NCBI GenBank assembly: GCA_940671915.1
Contig: CALNVZ010003435.1
Location: 15,215,521-15,279,520 of the forward strand
Source: Paracentrotus lividus
Taxonomy: Eukaryota; Echinodermata; Echinoidea; Camarodonta; Echinidae
Length of the DNA: 64,000 nucleotides
Direction of reading: 5' to 3'
A program made the position numbers and the translations under genes. This document shows, piece after piece, positions 35,001-50,000 of this stretch. The first letter of the stretch is position 1, and every line of letters begins with the position of its first letter. Under the pieces are notes generated by a model. The model worked only from the letters and a program-made list of their open reading frames with translations. It was not told the origin of the DNA and searched no databases.

Positions 35001-38000
35001 GCACTAATCTTCTTGATTTCCCATTGCCATTTTGCAATTGATAAACCCAGGTTTCTCTACCATCTACCCATGTTCTTCCTGGACTTTAAGTCATCCTCTG
35101 AGTAAGGTCATTTTGTCCCACAAACAAAGATTCTTGTACTGCTGGATCACATTTTGGTGACATTTATTTGGATGGTGTTTCTCCAAGTAGTTTGTAAGTT
35201 ACTGACAACTGTACGAACGACTGTCGATCAGTTCTTGTGCTAAATGATTGAGAATGTGATTAGTAAGGCACCCAAGAACATGTTCCAGTCATTCATAAAG
35301 TTATACTTTTTATTATTATCACATCTCAAGTAACATAATATATCCTCTGAAAAACAAGATGACAGGACGCTCGGGAACATGCCATTTACCATTTTATGAC
35401 AAAATCTTATGGGCTTATGTTTGAAATTTCAACCTGAGAGGACTTCCTCATTTTAACAAATTTCATTATATTCATATTTGTTATACTGGTACTGGACTGT
35501 ATTATATTCTCCATGTTGCAGTGCTACCAAGACAGCAGTATGCCTCCTCTCCAACACGTGCATGGGGCAAGGAGTCCTGGTCTTAGCTCGCATGGAACTC
35601 AAGGGAGGAGTCGATTTCTCTAACATCAGCGAGAGTCCTTTGGAGGGCAGTACCTTCACCATGGCAACGGTCTTTGGAATGCTCATCTTGGATACGGTTT
35701 TCTATCTGCTGCTTACATGGTAATATCTTTTTCTGTCATCTTTATTTATTCGTGATTTCTTTGTTTAATAGACCAGTTTACTAACATATTCAAATATTAT
35801 GCATACTATTTTAAATAAAGGTTGTTCTCGACAACCTGAAAGTTTGTCTGAGGCTTGCCGGACATAGCAACAACTAATGTATGCAAACTTGATTGCATGT
35901 ATTGTAGTTTATTATTTTATTACAGGTTGTTTGTATACCTTGTTACTTTGTCACAGGGAAAAAGTATGCCTAAAATTTGAATATGTTAGTAAACTGGTCT
36001 ATAGGGTAGCGCTATGATGGTCTACTAGGGGGGCCCTGTTCCCACTGTTGTGATTGGAACTTTGACATGATAAAAGCTTGAACTTGTTCCGCATAGCTTA
36101 CATCACATTTTCATATATAATCTGTTTGCTCGTCCTAGAATCTTTTTGATATCATTTCTCCAGATGTAAATCAAGGAAAAATTCTACCGATGCCCCACTT
36201 ACTACACTGGAATTGAGTGTTGGAATCTTGGATTCAACAGCTGCATATCTACTGAAATATATTTGTAGCGCTTACTTTTGCCATTGGTTTTTTTTTTAAA
36301 TGATATCATTTAATACCCAATTATTGACATGTGATTTTTTTTCATTGAATTGTTATAATTTTGTTTTGTCAATACAGGTACATTGAAGGAGTATACCCTG
36401 GGACGTATGGTATTCCTAGACCATTCTACTTTCCTTTCCAACCCTCCTACTGGTGTGGATATAAACCTACTAAAGTAGATATTAACCCTGATGATGAAAA
36501 TGTGAACACGGTAAGCCCTTAAGAAAAAAAACAACAAAATATGGTATCATCCTGCACCAATGAGATCACTGTACAGTCCATGCATATTTTAAAAAGCATT
36601 TTACCCACACCTAGGTCAAGAGCAGCACAATTATATACAATGCTCTTTTCTAAAGACGGTTCAGATATTAGACAAGGATTTTAATTATTCAGCGCTTGAA
36701 TTACTATCTAATGAAAGAACAACTGAGAATGACTGCACTATGCATGAAGTGAGGTATATTCTTATGTTGATTTGATTTTTAATCCTACATGTATATTCGT
36801 CAGGAATTGAAAGCCTGACTCTCTTTTCCTTGTTTATGTTATCTACAAAAACCATGCCTTTATTAAGCTTCTCTAGTTTTGAAAGTGAAACTCTGCATCT
36901 TATTTATAGTGATTACATTGGTATAAATCAAAGCCTTTTTTTGTACAGTTCTTTCATCTTGATAAAGACCACACTTTCTTATTTGTAATTCTGTTGTTTT
37001 CATATTTTGAATACAGGGACCTGGCCAAGCACAGCCTGCCCATGCAAACCATGAGAATGAACCTACCAATCTAGATGCCGGTATCACAATTTCCAACCTC
37101 ACTAAAGTCTATAAGGTAAAAATCAACTTTTCTGCGACTGTTGTTACAAAAGCCCCATTAACACGTGTGATACCACTACATGATTTATACATGTCCAGTA
37201 TTGAACATGAATGCATACAATGACGTTGCAAATTTCCATTGCCCATATACGTTTGCTCCTTCCCTGATTTGATCCTTACCCATTTAGTTCCTAAACCACC
37301 CAAGAGCACCAGTCAGCTTACTCCCTATACCTTCCCACCTCCCCCGAGATCTGCATGCTGTAGTCATGACAGTATCCAGAATACGTGGCCAAACATGCCC
37401 ATACTTGTGTTGCATTATCTACACAGTATGTAATATCATATCCTGCACACAAAAAAAAAACGCTTATTGCAGAGAATATACAAGAATTTCTCATTGAAAT
37501 GCACTGGTGCATACAGCCAGACACTTTCCATTATGAAATAAGTTAACACTTTTCATGCAGCCTCTAGGTGCTAAAGGGTTTAATAACACTCCTTATCTAC
37601 CTTGCTTTATACATGTGTGTACAGAGCTCTGTTGGCAACAAACTGGCTGTGGACAACCTCTCAGTGTCAATGTTCAAAGGTCAAATCACTGCACTCCTTG
37701 GTCACAATGGAGCCGGTAAGACCACCACCATGTCCATCTTGACCGGTCTCTACACACCCACGTCCGGTAAGGCATTGGTCAATGGTCATAGTATACTGGA
37801 TGATATGGACGGTGTGAGACAGAGTCTTGGTCTATGCCCTCAGCATAACGTCCTCTTTGACCGCTTGACTGTTAGGGAACATCTCAAGTTCTTCATCCGA
37901 TTGAAGGTTTGTGTGCTGCTTCTTATTGCTGTTCAACATGGTTCATACGGGATATTTTAGCAAGATTTTTATCATTTTTTTAAGCAATAATATTTTAGGA

Positions 38001-41000
38001 CTTATACTTTGACTCTATGAATTTAATTATAATTAATTCTAAGCTAGTGAGCTCTGTATTGCAAGAGTGATAAAGTATTTCCTTATATTCTAGTTACATA
38101 GTTTGAAGGAGTGATAAGTAATTTCCTTATTGATTGCAAATTGAAAGGCAAATGAATACCCTCTAGCTTTAATGAATTCATAATTGGTGATTATGCCTTA
38201 TTAACAAGCAAAGCGTAACCAATTTGTTTATTTTTCAAATTCTTAACAAATAATTTTTTTATTTTTTGATAAAATAATGAATTCAAATTTTTCTGAATAA
38301 CACAATGGACAGCTTAATTTTCTGTAATCAAGACAAGCCCTAATGTCATTACATACAGCTACATACATTATGTATCTGAATACAGAATGTTTAGCAGGTA
38401 CCACATAAAGCACTTCTATTATCTATGTCGAACCCTTTACAGGGAAAGTCTGGTCCTGAAGCTGATGCAGAGATTGACCAGATGATTAAAGACCTCCAAC
38501 TTGTTGACAAGAAAAACACAATGTCTACTAAGCTATCGGGTGGAATGAAGAGGAAGCTCAGGTAATTAGTGCAACTTTAAGGTGTACTCTTTTTATTTGC
38601 TCCTATAATTCAGTTTGCACCTTAATATTTATACATTTTTGTTAAAATCTGAACATTTTGTTTTGTATGCAACCTACTCTTTAGTTTCAACTAGTTATAA
38701 CTCCTATGTTTATACCCTATGTAACAAAATGAGCTTGTTTTTTGTTGTTTTTTTTATCCTAAAGATGTTAACCAATGTCTTTATGTACTTCTTTGATCAC
38801 ATGCCATTTCTATTAGTCTAACCATCCGTTCTATGAACCATTCACAGTTGTGCTATAGCACTGATTGGGGGATCTGAGATTGTGATCCTTGATGAGCCTA
38901 CTTCTGGTATGGATCCCTATGCTCGCAGGGCCACCTGGGACCTACTTCTCAAGTACAAAGCTGGACGTACCATGGTACTCACCACACATTTCATGTAAGT
39001 CACTGTATTTCATTCTCCTGAAACAATTGGAACAATCATCTCTTATTCATATAAAATGCATTTAAAAAAGTAAATAACCACTATAATATTGTTGATAATA
39101 TGCCTCTTTTATTATGCCATCAATCTAGTTTCTATTATTGCACCAGCTTTAGCTAACTTAACCTGAAGCTGAAAGGAGCTCAAGTATTCAAAATAATATT
39201 TTAGCAGTGCCCATAAACCTGACCTGGGTTAAGGTGGGGTGAAAACGTTTCACATTCACCAGAGGTATTTGCAAACACCTCAAATGGTAGTCTAGGAAAT
39301 ATTACAGGTGACACAACATTTGCTCCGGTGACAATTGCTCCAAGAATTATTTCATCTAAGATGTAGGTTTAGGGTTAGGGTTGCAATAGGGTTTCATGTT
39401 AGGTTTAGGGTTTGGTTTAGGGTAATAATAATGTCATTTGTGATTCGCCAAATCAACTCTGTAGAGTGCTCAAGGTGCATCATATTATTATTACCCTCGT
39501 AGGGTATCATGTTGAGTCAGTTAGTCTATGGATTAGTATATGGAATTTACAGCAATGAAACAATTGTTGTCACAGCAAATGTCAATGAATCCTTTATCTG
39601 ATTGTATGCTTATGTATGAATGAATCCTTACAGGGATGAAGCTGATCTGCTAGGAGACAGGATAGCCATCATGGCTGACGGTCAGCTGAGAGCCAGCGGT
39701 AGCTCTCTCTTCTTGAAGAACAGGTAAGTCTTTAAGGTCACAGGTGTGAGTAATGCAGATCCAATCTCCCAACACTGACTCTCACCAGCCCCTTGGTTAG
39801 AATTTTCGCATTTCATAAAACATGTGTCACCAATGTTCATTATCATGAAAGGCCTTCTTTTCCTTGTTGGTCAACAACTTATGCTTTTCCTAGCACGTAA
39901 CGCAAGTGAGATACAAAAAATTGGAAGAAATACTTAAATGAACGATGAATTCCAAGCACAGGGAAGAATAAGGATTAATCAGTAGAACCACAAGTGTGAT
40001 CCAAGGAAACTAGTGTTAAAATGAGGTTGAAAGAGAAAATGTATGGTGTTTGGTACTTTTATTTTGTTGACCAGTCTCTCAGGATTAAAGCTGAGGAGTG
40101 ACGTCACAACAAGGGCGCAACTGGCGCGCATGTATTATGTAATGCGAGAATTAAGTCTTAGTCACATATCACTCTGCAGCCTGTATAGCATGTAAAAAAA
40201 ACAGTTGCCTTGGCCATTCTTGTACTAACCGCACATTAAAAAATTGCCAAAACTGCTGTTTTTTTTAGTGCACCATATGGGCCGTAGAGTGATGCGACTA
40301 AGGCTTCAGTATTACTGACTGTGCTTTCTTACATCATGCACATACATATGCATGATGTAACTACCAATCCATCCAATATCTATTCACTTCCGACTAACTG
40401 AAAATTACAGCAAAAATTCATACATCAAAATAGGTTTTAACATGTACCAATGACTCTTTTCTAATTCTATATCTCAAGTCTTAGAATTAGATAATTTTAT
40501 GGTTGATATTATCTTATATCCCTTCAAAGTTTGTTGGTGTTATGTTTATCTATCTCAGTAGTGAAATGTCTCTGTATATCTTCCTGTAGATTTGGCATTG
40601 GATATCATCTAACTCTGGTGCAGAATGAGAAGGTGGACATGAACGGAATTCAGAACCTTATTAAGAGCCATATCCCTAATGCTTCCTTAGAGAGCAGAGT
40701 AGGCTCAGAGATTGATTACATCCTACCACGAGAGAGCTCATCAACATTCAAAGATCTCTTCGGTCAACTAGAAAGTAAGCAAATGAAGGTTTCTTTAAGG
40801 TCAAAGTTCACAGTGGAGAGGTCATTAGAGCCATATCCCTAATGCTTCGTTAGAGAAGGCTTATAGATCGTTTACATCCTACCAAGAGAAAGCTCATGAC
40901 CTTCCAAGATCTCTTTGGTCAACTAGACAGTAAGCATACAGATTACATGTAGATATTTGCTTTAAAGGTAACAGTTCATAGTGGAGAGGTTACTAGAGCC

Positions 41001-44000
41001 ATATCCCTCATGCTTCAGAGATTGAGTACATCCTATCACGAGAGAGCTCATCGACATTCAAAGATCTCTTCAACGAGAAAGCAAGCATACAGATGATCAC
41101 AGTGTAGAATCATACAGGGTTTTTTTCCCACATTTGCATAACAACAGTACTGTACACAAAATATGTATTAAAAAGGGCATTTAAAGTAGTCGTAAATGTC
41201 ACCGCAGAATAGATATCAACTAAAATGTAAAATATCAGAATGAGATATGAGTCTATCTACCTGAGTTTAATAAATACAGATTATCCAGCCATAGGATGTT
41301 GTTGATGAATTAGCATAGACTTGCATTCCATGTACTTCTTTTTTACATGTAGTGCATATTGTATTCTTGTATTCCACTTCTTGCTCTAGCTCAATTAACT
41401 ACCACAAGCGGACAATGCACTATAAGGAAAATCATACCATGTGCCTAGAAAGCTTAATCCTCCTTCTTTTTACTCATCAGATGATCGACGTCCTCTAGGT
41501 ATCGACAGCTTCGGAGTCTCAGTCACCACCATGGAAGAAGTCTTCATGAAGGTCGGTGAGATGGTTGATGAAGAGGAAAATGGTAATCCAATGAGACGAC
41601 GCTCCAGCCTCATCCCACCCCCTGCTATTAACGGCCACGCCCAAACGGAACCAGTCATCTATACCAATGGTGAACCGGGCGTTAAGGACCCTCATGTCAA
41701 GATCAGTGTGTTTGGGATCAACTCCGGGCAGAGCGGTGAGTTGGCTATCATTTTAATTCTTTATTCTGATCATATGTAATCTGAAATTGTTTATTTTGCC
41801 TCCTAACCAAAAGAGCTGTTATGCAACTCATGATACACTTGGAAAAGATTAGAGTAATGTCTTGTTGCATGCTTTGTAATGTTATACAATAAAATGAGGA
41901 AAATACTTTATATTAATTGTTTTTGTGAATAGTGCTACTAGAGTATAGCTTTTTGTATACTTTTTTTAATCAAGATAATGTCCCGTGTCATTAAGCTGAT
42001 CTTTTTACCCCGTCTACTGAGAAAGAATATGCTAGAAGATATGCGATCAGTGGATCCATGCTTTTAAAACCTCTTGGTAGTTATAGACTATAATGCTCTA
42101 CTTAATATATAAGAATACTTGGTTTTGCATCTAGGGCCTTATTGAAATTGAAATTTATTCACCACTTTCATAATAGTGGTGAATAAATGATCAATTCATT
42201 TCAGTCAAACATTTCACAGAATGAATTATAATCATTATGTGCTATTTTAATACCCTACCAAACCAATCAGCCCCTAGTCTTGTGGCTTGGGGTGGTGCTC
42301 CTTCATCCTCATCCAGGGGTAACTCAAATTTGATCTACTGCACTTTTTTGATCTTCATGTGTGTGTGTTATGTTGATTGGGGTACCACAGGGACGCTCAG
42401 TGAAGATTACCCCCCCCCCCTGAAACATGTTTTTTAATTGCTTTGGTTTGTTTTTCCTTTTTTTTCTCCCTTTTTTTTTCTTGTTTTTTTGTTGTTGTGA
42501 AAGGTGCTTCATTGGGCGAGTCTTCTAATATCATTTTTTTTGTGCTTCCTTGTATATTTTCTAAAATATACAGAAACAGGGAATTAAAAATGGGATGTAG
42601 ATTTATTTTCAATCCAATATTAACCCTATTCTGACTGGGGGGGGGGTCAATTTGACCCCCCCCCCCTGTACGAAATCCGCGACTGCCGCGCAACCGCTGT
42701 GAATCGCAACACGGCACTTTGTGACTTTTTTCTTTCAAGTGTCCCGCAAAATCGGACGCTCCGTTGTCGCGTTACGCAACATTATGTAATCGCATGTCAG
42801 GCCAAAATTGAACGAAAAACGTCATTTTGCATGCGTTTGTGTACAAAAAACTGCTTTTTTCTAAATTGCTTTATAACACTCTGTCTGATAATTGTGCCTT
42901 CTGAGACTTTTGATTGATTAAATTTGTCTTTATATTGATCAAAATACATTTCTCAAGCATACAAAAATTACAAAAACAAAGAAATACATAAGAAATAAAA
43001 ACAATAGAATACATAAGAAATTCATAAAACAATAGAATACAAAAGAATTAATTTGAAATTTCAGAATTTGTCAATTCAATACTGTTGTCTTTGCTACTCA
43101 GCAACTTTTAGAAAAAATTTGGCTTCATAACTATGTTTATTAATGAAATATTTACCATTTCCATAAAAAAGCATCTAATTTGCATATATGAGTATGCATA
43201 AATTAGCATAAATTAAATACGTGAATTTTTTTTCAAGAAAAACATACCAGCGACACCCTTTACATGTGCAGCGACGTTAACCCAAAATTTTGCCGCGATC
43301 AAACCATCCGCGGCTGAGATCTCCGGGGGGGGGTCAAATTGACCCCCCCCCCTGTCAAAATCTCCTCTTGAAAAGCCCAGTCAGAACAGGGGTCAAAGGT
43401 CAAAGTTTTTTTTTATGGACTTTTTTTTTAACTTGTAGGAAATTGGTACATGAGTTTGAATATGCATACTGTAAAACATACTATTAAAGAAACTATATAC
43501 ATGTACAATGTAGAGTCCTATGGACTTGTATTATTATTGAAATTGCAGTATGGTTCACTCAAAATACGAGTGCCTTTAAAAGGAGTAATGCTCACAGGAA
43601 TTCTTTTTTAGTTTAGCCTACATGTATGTAGGCCTATAGACCAGTCCGACTTCAGAGCAATGTAACTGCATGGCGGTCATTGCTGGGGGTTTACCTAGGT
43701 ACTGCGCATGCGCCATGTGGGCGTATGTACATTTTCCTTTGCTATGCATACATACGCACACATGGAGCATGCGTAGTATCTGGGTAACCCCCCAGCAACT
43801 GCGCCCCACAAGATAAAACATCACCCAAACCAAATTCGTCTATACCTTTAGGTTTGAGGCATGTTTAGATAGAGATAGAAAGAGCAAAATTTACACCAAT
43901 CAGAAGAGCTACATATACTAATTATACCATCTTGTTTTTCCTCGTTTTCTAATATAAGATTCTTCTCTATTAAATCATAACATGGTTGCCATCTTTCATT

Positions 44001-47000
44001 TTTATAGATCTGGTGACTGGTATATTCCTGAAGTTCCTCCAGTTCAAGGCCATCTTCATCAAGCGTTTCTTCTGCTCTCTCCGTGACAAGAAGTCAGTCA
44101 TCACCCAGTTCATCCTCCCCATCGTCTTTGTCATCCTGGGCATCGTCCTCCTCAAGACATCCAGCGACCCGACCGACGATAGAGCCCGCCTCCTCAACCT
44201 GAAGAACATCTCTGAGTACGCCCCAGCAGGATCTGCCAAGGTGTTCTACGCTGATCTCACAGGAGAGGATCACTTTGAGGTGAGGAAGTGGTCTGCTTCA
44301 TTTATCAATACTGTAAAACCAGAAGTGTTTGTGTGCATGATACTTTCGCAAAGGCAAGATTTGCAAAAGTAAAATGCCCGCAAAATTTTGTTTAGATACA
44401 CAATCCATTGAATACCAATAGCCTTCAATACTGTGCACTATACAATTTTTTGAAAGTCAGCAATTTGCAAAAGTTTCATGTCGTGTAAAAGTAATATTAA
44501 AAAACATGTTACTTAGACTGCGCTCAAGCACTTTGTGTACTTATTTAGATTCAGAATTTTGGTTAAAACAATCAATCCTGCTGTCTGAAGATTCCTTTAA
44601 CTCTTTGTTTATGAAACAGCTGAATCATCTGTCATACAATGTGATTATGTGCTCACCTAGGAACCTGTCTTTTTTAATCATTGGCAGTATCTGGAACCCT
44701 TGATGACATCCTTGACAGTTGATCCGGTCAACATCACTTCTGATTTGATGACTGCGATGGCTGACAATACCGGGAGTATGATCAATGGAGTCGCAAGGAC
44801 CTCCAATTCACAGTGCTGCAATTACACCAACATGGTGCTCAATGAGTACTGCCAGGAATTTGTGAGTTTTAACCTGAATTTAAGATCAGTTTAATATAGG
44901 AATCTATTTTTAAGTGCTATGCTCGTACCATTTATTTCCTTATTGAATGAGTTGTATGATCTAAAGTAAAATATTTTCTTGGAGATAATGTAAACATACC
45001 CAGTGCAGAATGCAACATGATTGTGCTATTGATCATATGATCAGGGTGCCATTATTCGGGAATCTAAGTGTTGGAAAAGGAAATGCAATCTTGATAACAT
45101 TTCTGACAGCACCATCATAATGGTGATGGAATATGCTTGAGATCACAGATATAAAAAAGGCCTGACCTTTACTTTTTTTTGTAGGGAGCCAGTCAGGCTC
45201 TTCAAGCACTTCTTTAGGGAGCCTGCAGGGGTTTCAGGGAGCTCAAGTTTATCATGTCTATTTTTTTGTAATAATGATGGTCATTAACTATTAAAAGATT
45301 ACACACTGTCACGATACCTTTTTTTTCCCCATAACTTAGAGAATATACTTACCAGGTTTAATTAAAGTGCTGGTAAGAAATAGCATTTTTTGTGGCTGAT
45401 ACTAGAAAATCTTAGGGAGCCAGCCGGGCTTTTTCAATTACTTTCTAAGGAGCTTGCCAAGGTTTTAGGGAGCCCATGGCCACGGGGCTCCTGTGACAGT
45501 CAAGCCCTGATTAATGGTCAAGTAATTAATAAACCAACTTTGCTAAGCTAATTAAAAAATGATTCCTTCCTGCCAAGCTGTCCTTTTTATTCTAGGCATT
45601 GATAATTAAGGCTTTTAACCTTCGTCTATCTGAACTTGGTTATAAACATCAATTAAACAACCTAATGAAACTCTTCAAGCAGTGATTATTATTAAATGTT
45701 TTCCCTTTGATCCCAGTTGTACAATGATGGTGCTGGAAGAACAACATGTAACGAAGTGACAACGTTTAGTTACTACAACTGTCCGACTTGTGTTGCTAAT
45801 CCTGAGTAAGTTATATGTTGATTCTAATTATTTGATACAGGCTATTGTAAGTTATGAAGTGAAATGTTGAGCTTCTTTTTCACCTATCACATCACATTTC
45901 ATACATCAGTGTCTGTAGCTGTTAACTGGAAATAATTTTTTATGGTATTGTGACTACAATGTCAAACTGAACTTATACATTTCAGTAGAGGACGCAGCCT
46001 GGCGTCACACAATAAAAGTATCGGGCCCATGCGCAAACATATTAGAGCCGCTATTGTCCCCAGACAATTGGGGCCCGACGAATGTATTCAATTCGGATAT
46101 CTTGGATCCGCGCCTGTAATTGGATATGAAAAGCTACATGTATATTGCAAGACCAAATCTAAATTATCGGGAAGTCTGTTTGGGGTAGGATGAATGAAAT
46201 TCTCTTACATGTAGTTGACTAGTAGTTACCACAGGAAACAGGAAGCTAAGTATTTTTAGTTTTGAATGACTGTCTGATGTTCTGACAATTAAAAATAATT
46301 CTTTTTGAAAATGCTTTCATGTTCATTTTCTTGTCGCAGTAATTATAAATATTGATGCGCTTTTATTATGAATTTCAAAACTAATCTAAAATGACCTTTT
46401 TAAAAAAAATTTACCTTCCATTACCTTCAGTGATGATGACAGTTGTCCTGTTAGTGCCAATTCATCCTCCGTTGCTACGGATACTGTCTACCTCACTAAC
46501 TACATCCTTGGAATAGCAGACACTCAGAACTTCTTCTATGACAATGTAGCCTCCTACGTTCTATCGTTGACACCAGAGAACAAAACTAAGCTAACTATTG
46601 GATACAGCAATCAGGTATGCATTGGCAGTAGGGAATGAAATTATGGTTATTTTACTATTTAACATTTATTACATTTTATACTTTTGTAGTTAACTCCTGT
46701 TGAGTGACAATTTTTACACAGACCTTAATTAACCCTTTGCGTGCGGGCCCGTGCATCCCGATCGTTCTCCCTGCGGCGGAGCCGTTTTGGTTACATTGCC
46801 GGTATTGAGAACTTTGGCGGTGCTTTCCACATTAAATGCTAATTGGGCCAAACTGACGTGTTTTCAGGATTTTCAGTAAATGTAAACATGAAAGATAGGA
46901 CTTTACTCTCTCTAAAAATGCAGGTTTTGTTTCTCAAAGCGAAATAAAAATTGTGTTTTTTCGGACAGGAAAAGTTGTACTATTTTGTTAAAGCTTCGCT

Positions 47001-50000
47001 TTTCCCCGATCAATAGACACTGTGTACAAAAATGCGTAAGGGTACACAGCACGTACGGATGGTTCGATCGATACTTCATTGTCGTCTGCTGGCGTCCTTT
47101 TGTGTAGTTTCCTATTATCACGCGACTCATGAATGCTTTTTTTTAACCCTCTTGTGAAGACCATTTCTAAAGGAAATTTGGAGGGAAATTACAGTGTATC
47201 AAATGCTATTATTTTCCAGAATGAATATATATATATAAAAATGAGAGTAATTTTTACTTTGCCAATATGATGATGATAATGGTAATAATTGAATAATATA
47301 ACAATGTGCAACGATAGTCCGAGATTTTTGGCTGAAAACTTCGCGCGGGCTAAATCAAGACGAAGACCTCAACTTTTCACTAAAAATCTTGATGATAGCC
47401 ATTCATGTTTTTTCTTCATATTTCTCTTTTTCAATTTTTTCCCCCCAAACAGCTGTTAGTATCAATAAAATCTTTTTGTTCCTGAAGATTGTATGCCAGT
47501 ATTTGTTTTGTTTTCCTGTTGCTTTTTGAAAGAGTTACGAGTAAGAGTGATTAGAATAGCGAGTCTAAAATCTTCCCTCCCCCACTCTCTCCTTCCATGT
47601 CTCTTTTACATTTTTTCCTCCCATTTTCCCTCCAAAAGAGCCTGGTTAGCAATTATTACTCTCCATAATGAGAGAGAGTAAAGTTATTTTCTCAAATGAA
47701 ATTATAGTATCCGCAATATAATCCCAATGTTTTTGTTTGCTCCTTCGTTTTTTGTTCTGTATTTGTTTATTTTGTTTTTGTTTATATTTTATTATCGTTT
47801 CTACTTATATTTTCACAACCAAAGACGGAATACTGAAAAAAAATATATAATATTATCAATAAAGACCTAAATAAAGGTTAGAAGATTTGTATTCATTTTG
47901 TCTCTGTCTATTTAATCGTTCATCCCAAGGGATTGCGGATCCAGGTATTTTAGCAGATGTATTGGCCTACAAAAATGCCAAAACGACCATAGATTTGTGA
48001 TTTTTAGCCTAGTTTCAGCTCAACCCCTGCACTATCAAAAACGCTCCGCGGCCCCTCTAATTGATAAATCTTTTCCAAATATTATGGTGTTGATGCTAAC
48101 CGGGATAAACATAATACCTCATAAAAATTAATATGTTTCTGCCAACTTATCAAGGCAAAATCCCACCCGGGAGAGAAATAGAGAAAAGATGGAAAAGATG
48201 ACAAGCTCTTCAAAACATTAGTTATAATTAAATCATTCTATAAAACGACATAACTCACTATTCGGGATGGGAGACTAGTGAGATAACAAATGAAATAAAG
48301 ACATGTCATGCTTTAGAAATAAATATGCATGCAGTATCAAAAGCGCCCGTATGGTTCGGCATTATGTACGCATTTATATTGAAATAGCATTTTGTCTCTT
48401 CCCTCTTTTTACCTCTGGGCTCATTCTCTCTCTCTCTGTGTCTTTCCCTTGTTCTCCTATATCTCAATATTTTCATTATCCATTCTTATACTATTTATAT
48501 ATAAAGCAATGAAAATGCGTTAGATATACATTCATATTTCTGCGAATTTATAAAGCGCCTGTGATATCAATAAATGAGTCGACAAATATGTTATGAGATA
48601 CGCGATCAAGTTGAAATCAAATGAAAAGCAAGTGCCATCAAAACTATTGCTAAACGTATTCATAGAGCTTTTTGTATTGCTAAAAATTAAAAGCATCCAG
48701 TATGTCAACCTTCTGATCAACACTAATCCTTCTTGTATTCAAGAGGTTAACGACATCCTGAATCCTGCTCTTTCAGAAATAAATCTATTGAGCGGTCGCC
48801 ATGACACTCTTTTGTTCGGGGAGTGCATCGCCCAAGCACTAATTGGGCGTTTCGCTTTGAAAAGAGCAAACAGTGAATGGTGTGCTAAATTGTTCTTCTT
48901 CTTCCTGTTATTACTTTCGGAAGAGTTGAGAAAAATGATAACATCACGAACGCTGGAGTGCGGGGAGGAAAAAAGTTATAAAAGAGCACTGGGACATTGT
49001 CGTTTTCTCTTGCTCTCGTGTCTGAATGTACAAATCCACCCTCGTTCATTCCCTTTCTTATATTTTTCCTCTCCCTATCATTCCCTCCCCCTCTACTTTT
49101 TTTAATTTTTTATTTCGTCTTCTATTCCTTCTCTCTTCTTTGGATAATGATAGTAGATATTTCCCTCTGTTCCTGCCCCCACCCCCATTATAACTTTTCT
49201 TTCCGACTTCATATTATTACTATCTATTTCGTCTTCTATCGATGCTTCTCTCTTCTTTGGATAAGTGNNNNNNNNNNNNNNNNNNNNNNNNNTATGACGA
49301 GATACTTTCTGAGGCCGTTTTTGCTACGTACGAGATGAATTAGCGATTTGCGGATTAATACACCCTAATAGTATGTGCGATCGAATTCAATGGGACCAGA
49401 TATGCGTTATTGATTAGAAGTCTTCTTGCAAATTAACTCAGTAGCAGTTTTGTGTGTTGGCCTGTTTAAGCTGGTGTCTGTTTGTTCTGAAGCCCATTCT
49501 TCACCATTTTTTTTTCTGCATAAGGCCCTTTACACAGCGGGCATGGACGATATTATTATTGGGCCTTTCTTTCGAGCTGTACTGTTTTCTCTTCTTCTAA
49601 TTTCCGGAATTTTAATATTACGTGTTTGAATTTAGTACTCGTTTTTTGTCTGCCTTTGTGGCCGATTCACCGTATTGTTTTGTTTATTCTCATAAAGTTT
49701 TGTATTTGACTTTTATGCTTAACCCATTTTGTATATGGTATGAAATTATGTATGTCTACGTGGCATTTACAGCTGACTTCTTGCTTCTTTTCACATGACA
49801 ATTTCTTACTGTTTCAGGACTTGTTCTCCAAGTAAAACGCCGCCTCAGCGCTGGCGCGGAGACGCCACGTCGTCACGGCGTTTTGTGCCCTTCCCTTTTC
49901 GCGGCTTGTTGTTTTCTGTTCGATTAAAGATGCGCGGGCATTTCATAAAATTCGTCGTTTGTTTGTTCCTATAAAAAGCGAACTGTTTCATAGCTCATAT

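Noticed and set aside
42397-42738. 113-residue Lys/Gly-rich minus ORF
   Set aside because: Arises from T-rich and C-run low complexity at a MITE edge.
48593-49105. 170-residue plus-strand ORF in the TTAA-flanked element
   Set aside because: Its C-terminal third is translated pyrimidine-rich minisatellite, no domain is recognisable, and the related copy after 54870 does not keep the frame. I cannot support it as a gene, though an element-encoded protein is not fully excluded.
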